From the IMG/VR virus record IMGVR_UViG_3300005524_000014, positions 1 to 33,413 of that record: a stretch of DNA of 33,413 bases. One strand, given 5' to 3'. This document shows, piece after piece, positions 27,750-33,413 of the stretch. The stretch is from a virus. The position numbers and the translations under genes were made by a program. The notes under the pieces are model-generated. The model was given only the letters and a program-made list of their open reading frames with translations. It had not been told where the DNA came from and ran no database searches. Each line of letters opens with the position of its first letter. Within the stretch, counting starts at the first letter, position 1.

Positions 27750-29241
27750 AGACGTCCTCGAACGTTTCCGGCCCCGTGAAGTCGCTGAATCGCGCGCGCG
27801 CGCCGTCGTAGCCGAGCAGCATGACGGCCGATTCGTCCATGCGGCCCTTGGCGATCGCCAGCGCGGGCGGCTTGTCGAGAAACTTGCCGCTCCGCGGATC
27901 GCGCTGCCGGTGCAGGATGAGCACGAGATCCGCGTCCTGCTCGATGGCGCCGCTCTCGCGCAGATGGTGCAGCTTCGGCATGCCCTCGACGCCCTTCTGT
28001 TCCGCGGCCCGCCCGATCTGCGCGATGCCGATCACGTGGCACTGAAGCTGCGCGGCCAGGTACCGCTGCGCGCGGCTCGTCTCGGCCACCTGGCCCTCGC
28101 GGTTGGCTTTCTTGAGCGCTTCCGCAGACGGCTTCACGAGGCCAAGGTGATCGATGACGACGAGCCCAAGGCGCTTGCCCTCGCGCGCGAGAATCCGCGA
28201 ACGCTCGAGCGCCGTGGCGTAGATGCTCGCCATCGTCTGCGCCGGACTATCGGCAAAGTACAGGCCCTTTTGTGCAAGCTCCGCGACAGCGCTCGTCACC
28301 TGCTGCCACTGCGACGGGTTGAGCGTCGCGCGCCGCAGGTTCGAGAGCGGCACGCCGCTACGCGAGGCAATGAGGCGCGCGGTGAACGAGTCGTGCGGCA
28401 TCTCGAGCGTCACGTAGAGCGCGCCGATCTCGGGGTTCGCCGTCACCATGTGCTCGGCGATCTGCGCACTCAGGATCGACTTGCCGACGTTGGTGCGCGC
28501 GGCCAGGACCGTGACCTCACCGGGTCGCAGCCCACCGTTGAGCGCCTCGTCGAGCTCGTGCAGGCCCGTCGCGATCGCCGGGTTGTCGCGCTTCTCGAGC
28601 TTGCGCATGAACACCTGCGCCGACTCGCGGATTGACACCGACGCCGCGGTGGATGCCGACCGCTGCGCGAGCGTCGTGATCGTCGACTGCGCGCGCTCGA
28701 CAAGTTGCGCCAGATCCGCCTTGGGGCTTGCAGCGTCCTGCGCGATCGTGCGGAACTCCCGGATCGCCACGCGCTTGGCCCACGCTTTTCGCACGGCCTC
28801 GGCGTAGATGCGCGCCTGTCGTTCGCTCACGGTCGACGCCTCGCCGACGAGCTGCTCGAGCGCGTCCATGCCGCCCACTGACCGATCGCGTCCGGTCTTC
28901 ACGAGCGCCGCGTGGACGGCCACCGGATCGTGCTCGGCCTTGGCCTCGTGGCACGCACGGATCGCCTCGTAGATGCTGCCGTGGCCACGCTCGTAAAACG
29001 GCTCGCCATTCTCAAGCAGGTCGACCACCGAGGAGACGCGCAACGTGTCTGGCTGATTGCGCCCGGCCCAGAGAAGCGCGCCGAGCAGCGCCCGCTCCGC
29101 AGCCAGGTCCGCAGGTTCGGCCGGCGCTCGCTTCTCGCCCGGATGCACGACGCGCAGGTGTGCGCGCTCGGCGTCGGAGAGCGGATCGGCGGATAGGTCG
29201 CCGTCGCGCAGGCGATCGGCTTCGTCACGGGGCTTGGTCAT
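27739..29241 (-). CDS. replicative DNA helicase, DnaB family
   Basis: The protein has 500 residues; ATG at 29241 has GGAGG 5 bases upstream. The N-terminal DnaB domain (LAAERALLGALLWAGRNQPD, then FYERGHGSIYEAIRACHEA) is at about 46-110. In the RecA-like core, Walker A is ARTNVGKS (248-255), Walker B LGLVVIDHLGL (358-368), and LRESGAIEQDADLVLILHR (427-445) is the H4/R-finger region characteristic of DnaB. YVTLEMPHD matches motif H1a. It forms a hexamer that unwinds the replication fork. It follows a 398-residue gene with which it overlaps by 17 bases. Confidence 0.93.
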   Translation of the reverse strand: MTKPRDEADRLRDGDLSADPLSDAERAHLRVVHPGEKRAPAEPADLAAERALLGALLWAGRNQPDTLRVSSVVDLLENGEPFYERGHGSIYEAIRACHEAKAEHDPVAVHAALVKTGRDRSVGGMDALEQLVGEASTVSERQARIYAEAVRKAWAKRVAIREFRTIAQDAASPKADLAQLVERAQSTITTLAQRSASTAASVSIRESAQVFMRKLEKRDNPAIATGLHELDEALNGGLRPGEVTVLAARTNVGKSILSAQIAEHMVTANPEIGALYVTLEMPHDSFTARLIASRSGVPLSNLRRATLNPSQWQQVTSAVAELAQKGLYFADSPAQTMASIYATALERSRILAREGKRLGLVVIDHLGLVKPSAEALKKANREGQVAETSRAQRYLAAQLQCHVIGIAQIGRAAEQKGVEGMPKLHHLRESGAIEQDADLVLILHRQRDPRSGKFLDKPPALAIAKGRMDESAVMLLGYDGARARFSDFTGPETFEDVYGV

Positions 29242-30421
29242 GATTGCCTCCAACCTTGTACGGACGCGCCAAGATTGGAGCATCCTCGGGACCGCGCCAG
29301 TACGGCTCGACCCAGATCACCTTGCGGCCGGTTCGGCCGACGCCGATCACCTGCCGCTTGTAGTGACCGCGAACGAGAGATTGGACGGACGGTGGCGCGC
29401 CGCCGCCGGAGCCGTGCCGAATCCAATCACGAAGGGAGGCGCGCGTATCGGTGGCAACCGGCTGCCCAAAACAGATCACGCGGTGTTTCGGCGGCCCATT
29501 TCGAGGATCGTCGTTGCCCTTTCTGTCCCAAACCCGCTCAGACCATCGCGTCGAGTATTGGAGTGTGTACAGAAGGCCGACAACGATTCTTTGGGCCGCC
29601 CGGAGAACCCTTGACTCTTCCGAATCCAGGGACTCGTCCACCGTACCTTCGTCGAACAAGCATCGTGACAGCGCGTCGTCTCCCCACCGCGAGCAATGCA
29701 GTAGGCCGCCGCTCGCCTCGGTGGTCACCACGCTGATCGTTGCGACGTCCGACAGGCCGCTGGTTCCGGCCACGCGTACCGCTTTTCGTAGGAAGGAAAA
29801 TCGTATCTTCGTGGCCTCCCACGAGTGTATGGGAATGCTGCCGTTTGGAATGTGAACAAGCAGCGCCGGCCAAGGCACATGAATGTCATCGTATGTGTCT
29901 GCGTTTATCGACGTCATCGCCAGCGACGACATGAACTTGTGGCCGCATGTCAGCGTCGTGCACGCGCCGTCAACCCAGCGCGACAATCCCGCCAGATACG
30001 CCTTGTCCAATGCGTCCAACTCCGCATACCGCGGCACCACCGCCGCAGTAACTGCCCCCGCATGCTCGTCGTTGTCTGGAAACCACCGATACGACCAGCC
30101 CCAGACTCGGCTGCCGAGTCGAACCGGGTCCTGTATCTCGTCTGGCGTAACGGGACGCCTCGCGAGTTCCTCTCGCGCGCCGAGAATGGCGCACATCGAA
30201 CGGGGCGCCTCTATGGCGCGAGCGATCCAAGTATCGTCGGCTCCGCTGCTGGAAAGCCCCGCGAGACATACCGCTCGTATCTCGTCGTCATTCAGATTTT
30301 CCAGCATCCACGCATGCAGCTTTGATGGCACCGCGTCGGCCCCCCACCGGCGCGCCGCTTCGTACATTTTGCTGGACGCGACCCTCAGCGCGTCGCGGTC
30401 TATCACCTCAGTCGCATCCAT
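29225..30421 (-). CDS. 398-residue protein of unknown function with atypical codon use
   Basis: The ATG overlaps the primase TGA (TGATG). Codons such as ATA, GTA, AAT, TGT and TCA are frequent, unlike the G/C-ending codons of its neighbours, which suggests recent transfer. The N-terminus reads MDATEVIDRDALRVASSKMY; the middle has LDALDKAYLAGLSRWVDGAC. The C-terminus carries VRGHYKRQVIG, then RKVIWVEPYWRGPED, a block I recall from assorted phage and plasmid proteins of unknown role. No nuclease or ATPase motif is visible. A counter-defence role is an open guess. A longer frame to 30979 is a shadow of the primase gene. Confidence 0.7.
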   Translation of the reverse strand: MDATEVIDRDALRVASSKMYEAARRWGADAVPSKLHAWMLENLNDDEIRAVCLAGLSSSGADDTWIARAIEAPRSMCAILGAREELARRPVTPDEIQDPVRLGSRVWGWSYRWFPDNDEHAGAVTAAVVPRYAELDALDKAYLAGLSRWVDGACTTLTCGHKFMSSLAMTSINADTYDDIHVPWPALLVHIPNGSIPIHSWEATKIRFSFLRKAVRVAGTSGLSDVATISVVTTEASGGLLHCSRWGDDALSRCLFDEGTVDESLDSEESRVLRAAQRIVVGLLYTLQYSTRWSERVWDRKGNDDPRNGPPKHRVICFGQPVATDTRASLRDWIRHGSGGGAPPSVQSLVRGHYKRQVIGVGRTGRKVIWVEPYWRGPEDAPILARPYKVGGNHDQAP

Positions 30422-31458
30422 CACGCCGCACTCCTGCTCCTGAACACGAACGCTCGCCGCGCAATGCTGCGCTCGATCTCTTCGGCGTACCTGTCGCCCG
30501 CCTGATCGTGATCTGTTCGGATGACGACGCGCGCCCCCACCGGGATCCGCTCTGCCATCGCGCGGCACCACGAGCCGCTGACGATTCCGATCGCCGCGAC
30601 GTGCGGATCGTTGCTCACCAGGCACCGAGCGAAGAAGTCGGGCTCGCCCTCGACGATCGCGACCGTCTCGGGCTTGCGCGTGCCGGCGAGCATCGCGCGC
30701 CCGAACGCATCGGCCATGACCATCTCGCCGGCCTTGTGGCCGCTCGGCGGCAGTCGCTTCGGTCCATCGCCGTCCGTCACTCGCCACGCGCGGACGCTTC
30801 GGAGCGCGCCGGTTGCGTCGAACATCGGGACGATCAGCCGGTAGCCGGCCTCGCGCCACGTGCCGCCACGGCAGCGAGCCCACGGCGGCAGCGCGCCACG
30901 CGTCGGAAGCGCGCGACCAATGTCCAGCGATGCCACGCGCTCCGGGTCGAGTCCACGCCCGCTCAGGTGCGCCGAGCATTCGGCGTCGTCACTCACCGCG
31001 CGCGACGAGTTCCAGAGCGCCTCGACCTCGCCGATCGGGGGCCATTCGCGATCAGACTCCGGTTCTGGAGCGCGAATCGGCGCCGGCATCGGCGCTGGCG
31101 CCTCGCCACGGCCCTCGAGTTCGTCGACGATCTGCCAGAGGCCACCGAGGCGCGCGGCCTCGAGAAGCACCGCGCGGAAATCTTGCTTGATACTCAGGCC
31201 CCGAACGGCCGCGATGAGCGAGAGCGCGTCGCCGCCGGCATCGCACGCGTGGCACTTCCAGAGCAGGACGCCCTTGCGCTCCTGGACCGAGCAACTCGGG
31301 CTGCGGTCCTCGTGAACCGGGCATCGAACGAGCCAGCCCGACGCCTGGCGCTGGCGGCCGCGCGGATCGGCGAGCAGTCCGAGCGCTTCGAGCAGCCGCG
31401 TCGGATCGCCGAGCGCCCGCTTGATCTCCGGCGCGCGGTTGGGGCGGTCGTGAATCAT
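30421..31458 (-). CDS. DNA primase, DnaG type (CHC2 zinc finger and Toprim)
   Basis: The protein has 345 residues; its ATG overlaps the initiator stop in ATGA. The zinc-binding domain has C46, H49, C69 and C72 (RCPVHEDRSPSC; WKCHACDAGGDALSLI). A linker rich in Pro and Ala (118-135) follows. The Toprim domain has VAIVEGEPDF with E270 and RTDHDQAGDRYAEEIER with D316 and D318 as metal ligands. It makes RNA primers for the helicase-driven fork. It lacks a C-terminal helicase domain, consistent with the separate DnaB-like gene nearby. Confidence 0.9.
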   Translation of the reverse strand: MIHDRPNRAPEIKRALGDPTRLLEALGLLADPRGRQRQASGWLVRCPVHEDRSPSCSVQERKGVLLWKCHACDAGGDALSLIAAVRGLSIKQDFRAVLLEAARLGGLWQIVDELEGRGEAPAPMPAPIRAPEPESDREWPPIGEVEALWNSSRAVSDDAECSAHLSGRGLDPERVASLDIGRALPTRGALPPWARCRGGTWREAGYRLIVPMFDATGALRSVRAWRVTDGDGPKRLPPSGHKAGEMVMADAFGRAMLAGTRKPETVAIVEGEPDFFARCLVSNDPHVAAIGIVSGSWCRAMAERIPVGARVVIRTDHDQAGDRYAEEIERSIARRAFVFRSRSAA

Positions 31459-32435
31459 CCGGCCTCCGTGTGCGGCTCGGGGTCGTTGGCGGGGGCGGCT
31501 TCGGCGACAGGCTGCGTGCGCGACTGGCGCGCGGCGTCTGTTTCGCCCGCCAGCTCGGCGAAGCGCTCGACCTTCGCGGCTTCGCCGATCGCGTGTCGGA
31601 TGTCCGTGTACTCCGTGCCTCGGTCGTTCTGGCCAAGGTGCCAGGCGCTGCGCCAGATCCCGCGTACGGCAAGCGTGAGCGTCGCAACGTCGAAGCCTTC
31701 GAGCAGTCGAGCCTGGATGATCTCCGCGCGCTTGTCGTCGAGCGCTGGCATTGGTCCGCGCGGATGCCGGCGCTTTCGCTCGGCCGCCCATGCGTCGAAC
31801 ACGGCGCGCACCTCGGGTGACTTCCGCGCACGCTTGCGTCCGCGTGCTTGCTCGTCCGGCAGCAGGCTCAGCGTCGCGCCAGAATCCGAAACCCCACCCT
31901 CCGAAACTCCGACCTTTTTCTGATCCTGTTCCTGTGCTTGTTCCTGTGCGTGATCCTGATCTTGGCTTCGGAGGCCCTCCGATGCCCCTTGAGTTAGGGT
32001 TTCCAACTCTTCGATCCAGGCGAGCCGCGCGAGTCCGTACGGGGCCCCGTACTTGTCGAAAAAGTCGCGCACAAACCGATGCTTGCCGACCGATGTCAAC
32101 TCACGCAGGACAGCCGCGCGGCGCTTGTCCGCGCCGATCAACTCGTCGCCGATCTGATAGGCGGCTGCGTTGGGCACCCAAACTAGCTCGGAAACCTCAT
32201 CGTAATAGGCAAAACCGGCAGTTTCGACGCGCCGAAGGGCCTTGCGAGCCCCTTCAATTGAGATTCCGACCTCGTGGGCGAGCAAGGTGATCGGCAGGTA
32301 GTAGAGCCCGATCATGTTCGCGCTCGGGCAGGTGACGACGTACAGCGCGACGAGTTGCGCGTCCCTGTCGCCGCGCAGAGCCTTGCCGCTGCCCTTCGTC
32401 CAGAAGGCCGGAGATACACGAGCGTAGTCACGCAC
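31455..32435 (-). CDS. replication initiator-like protein
   Basis: The protein has 326 residues and starts at GTG, with AAGGG upstream. Residues 1-100 look like the winged-helix domain of phage replication proteins: FWTKGSGKALRGDRDAQLVA, then LLAHEVGISIEGARKALRRV. A Gln/Glu/Asp linker (QDQDHAQEQAQEQDQKK) follows near residue 160, and the C-terminal domain (RHPRGPMPALDDKRAEIIQA, GIWRSAWHLGQND) resembles helicase-loading regions of DnaD/phage O-like proteins. Position before primase and helicase supports a role in starting replication. Its linker is encoded by repeated DNA. Confidence 0.75.
   Translation of the reverse strand: MRDYARVSPAFWTKGSGKALRGDRDAQLVALYVVTCPSANMIGLYYLPITLLAHEVGISIEGARKALRRVETAGFAYYDEVSELVWVPNAAAYQIGDELIGADKRRAAVLRELTSVGKHRFVRDFFDKYGAPYGLARLAWIEELETLTQGASEGLRSQDQDHAQEQAQEQDQKKVGVSEGGVSDSGATLSLLPDEQARGRKRARKSPEVRAVFDAWAAERKRRHPRGPMPALDDKRAEIIQARLLEGFDVATLTLAVRGIWRSAWHLGQNDRGTEYTDIRHAIGEAAKVERFAELAGETDAARQSRTQPVAEAAPANDPEPHTEAG
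31882..31982. other. repeat-rich candidate replication origin inside the initiator gene
   Basis: Within 100 bases there are two TCCGAAA copies (31884 and 31899 regions), two TTCCTGTGC copies 12 bases apart (31929-31937, 31941-31949), two TGATCCTG copies (31921-31928, 31951-31958) and an inverted repeat TCGGAGG-C-CCTCCGA (31968-31982). The stretch includes a T-run at 31914-31919 and is lower in G+C than its surroundings. In lambda-like phages the origin lies inside the initiator gene, in the linker-coding part, as here. Function is inferred. Confidence 0.5.
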
Positions 32436-33045
32436 CGCGACGACCCTTCCGTGGCTGCCACTGCGTGATGTCGCCCGCCTTCGCCCACATCGCGTCAAGC
32501 TTGCCCGCGTCCTCGTCCTCGAAGTGGACGCGCGGATCGCACGCGCCGCACGCGACGCAGAACCAGGCGCCGCTCGCGTGCTTGATCGTCGTCTTTCTGC
32601 ACATGCGGCAGTGAATTGCGCAGGCGTGATCGGCCGGCTGCCAGCCGTCCTCGAAGTCGCGATCCCACATCGCCAGCAGCCCAAACGAGCGCCGATTTCG
32701 ATCGCCTTCCGCGTCGAAAAGTTGCGCGCCGACGACCATGAAATCGCCGCGCCATCCGCTCTGACAAATCCGCTTCGCGTGCTCGTGCAAATCCGCGAAC
32801 TCGAGCGCCGGCTTGACCTCCACGAGAAGCTTGCCGCGCTTGAAGTGAACGATGAAGTCCGGGATGTAGCCGGCGAGATCGATCTCTTCGTACTCCGCGC
32901 GCCAGCGCAGCAGGTCGAACATCGCGGCCCATCGCGCCTCGAGACGGCTGCGGTACGTGCGGCCCTTGTAGACCGTGGGAATGCCGACGCGATCCGTATC
33001 GATCGGCAGCGGACGCGCGAGCGCGACGTCGTACTTAGTGGCCAT
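32428..33045 (-). CDS. PD-(D/E)XK-type nuclease with C-terminal zinc-binding cysteines
   Basis: The protein has 205 residues; AGGG precedes the ATG. TYRSRLEARWAAMFDLLRW gives E36; GYIPDFIVHFKRGKLLVEVK gives D63 and E76-x-K78, the PD...ExK signature. At the C-terminus HCRMCR (C146, C149) and WFCVACGACD (C163, C166) form a four-cysteine cluster, probably zinc. Related phage proteins occur in early regions; roles in recombination or DNA processing are likely, but the substrate is unknown. It shares 8 bases with the next gene, the initiator. Confidence 0.78.
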   Translation of the reverse strand: MATKYDVALARPLPIDTDRVGIPTVYKGRTYRSRLEARWAAMFDLLRWRAEYEEIDLAGYIPDFIVHFKRGKLLVEVKPALEFADLHEHAKRICQSGWRGDFMVVGAQLFDAEGDRNRRSFGLLAMWDRDFEDGWQPADHACAIHCRMCRKTTIKHASGAWFCVACGACDPRVHFEDEDAGKLDAMWAKAGDITQWQPRKGRRGA

Positions 33046-33301
33046 GTGCTGACCCTTTCTGCGGGCTCCCACCCCCGATCCCGCACCCCCGCCGGTCATC
33101 CTTGCCAGCCTCTCGGCCAGCCCTGCGTGGATACGGGATCCGAGGCGCGAGCCACGGTGACGGTCCGGCGGGAATGACACGCCGACCCGCTTCTTTCTCT
33201 AACCACGACCTCGCCACCGCGCAAGCCAATCGGCGTATTGAGACGGAGAAGATCCGCGTTTGATTGCTGGCGCTCATGCTGCCGTTCGTATCGCCGCTCA
33301 T
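33035..33301 (-). CDS. small hypothetical protein, 88 residues
   Basis: ATG at 33301-33299 overlaps the stop of the gene entering from the right in ATGA, and its stop falls 11 bases inside the nuclease gene. It begins MSGDTNGSMSASNQTRIFSV; RRLACAVARSWLEKEAGRRV is helical and basic; the last 40 residues are Gly, Pro and Arg rich. No family is seen. An alternative frame (33096-33341) lacks such an overlap. The coding case rests mostly on coupling. Confidence 0.45.
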   Translation of the reverse strand: MSGDTNGSMSASNQTRIFSVSIRRLACAVARSWLEKEAGRRVIPAGPSPWLAPRIPYPRRAGREAGKDDRRGCGIGGGSPQKGSAHGH

Positions 33302-33413
33302 CCCCGCCGCCCCCTTGGCCACCCATACACTTCCTCCCCAATCACCCGCCTCACCTCCGCCTGCGCCGCCGCGTACTCCTTCGCATCCCGCTCGCGCGCC
33401 GCACGACGGAGGC
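33298..33413 (-). CDS. C-terminal end of a gene entering from the right edge
   Basis: The last 37 codons are visible, from about LRRAARERDAKEYAAAQAEV to GWPRGRRG and a TGA stop. The charged helix followed by VIGEEVYGW looks like real protein. It overlaps the next start in ATGA. The 5' part is outside the window, so the product cannot be named. Confidence 0.55.
   Translation of the reverse strand, partial: LRRAARERDAKEYAAAQAEVRRVIGEEVYGWPRGRRG

Noticed and set aside
29225-30979. 584-codon version of the 398-residue gene
   Set aside because: The upstream 186 codons overlap the primase gene in another frame and are Arg-rich shadow sequence.
31455-33086. 543-codon version of the initiator gene
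   Set aside because: The upstream part overlaps the PD-(D/E)XK nuclease gene in another frame; the GTG at 32435 with AAGGG fits better.
33096-33341. 81-codon frame near the right edge
   Set aside because: It conflicts with the coupled 33035-33301 frame and the entering gene, and lacks an ATGA overlap or clear ribosome binding site.
1-33413. tRNA genes, integrase, lysis genes
   Set aside because: None could be recognised. Absence from this partial window does not show that the phage is strictly lytic.

Overview
The window is part of a tailed double-stranded DNA phage (or prophage) genome with high G+C, and the virion is a myovirus because a Mu-like tail sheath gene is present. Every gene I can support lies on the minus strand, so transcription runs from right to left; the one exception is an HNH endonuclease gene at the left end. 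The host cannot be named. The G+C content, frequent GTG starts and the type of the accessory genes fit a high-G+C bacterium, probably a proteobacterium or a relative, but that is inference. No integrase, repressor, lysis, baseplate or tail-fibre gene is visible; the tail region continues past the left edge and the early region past the right edge.

In the direction of transcription, the right part (33413 to about 24819) is the replication and early region. It holds a PD-(D/E)XK-type nuclease, a replication-initiator-like protein with a repeat-rich candidate origin inside its gene, a DnaG-type primase, a compositionally odd 398-residue protein, a DnaB-type helicase, a RusA-like resolvase, several small proteins, a proteasome-like Ntn hydrolase and a helix-turn-helix protein. 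Many of these genes overlap by exactly 4 bases (ATGA or GTGA), so they look translationally coupled.

The centre (24822 to 18437) is the most unusual part: five overlapping genes for sugar chemistry. They encode a GT2-TPR-GT4 fusion, a double GT4 fusion, a small CX5R phosphatase, a TylF-like sugar O-methyltransferase and a UDP-glucuronate decarboxylase (UDP-xylose synthase). Together they could make UDP-xylose from host UDP-glucuronate, build an oligosaccharide and methylate it. The acceptor (virion protein, phage DNA or host surface) is unknown.

Next comes a regulatory-looking stretch (18390 to 15519). Two phage proteins of unknown function are separated and followed by three arrays, each about 100 bp, of imperfect 5-bp repeats. 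Two arrays end in the same small hairpin, whose stem shows a compensating base-pair change. A 20-bp inverted repeat precedes the ribosome binding sites of two genes for probable DNA-binding proteins. Small helix-turn-helix and zinc-finger genes follow.

The left part (15392 to 1) is packaging and morphogenesis in standard order: small and large terminase, portal, Mu F-like protein, a virion protein, a SixA-like histidine phosphatase, scaffold, major capsid protein with a large hairpin after it, head-tail connector candidates, an HK97 gp10-like protein, a tail-terminator candidate carrying an IPT/TIG-like domain, tail sheath and tail tube. The HNH gene sits backwards between sheath and tube.

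No intergenic stretch exceeds 300 bases. The longest are 17487-17778 (pentamer arrays), 8090-8301 (two hairpins), 16891-17084 (array plus inverted repeats) and 8992-9143 (nothing recognised).
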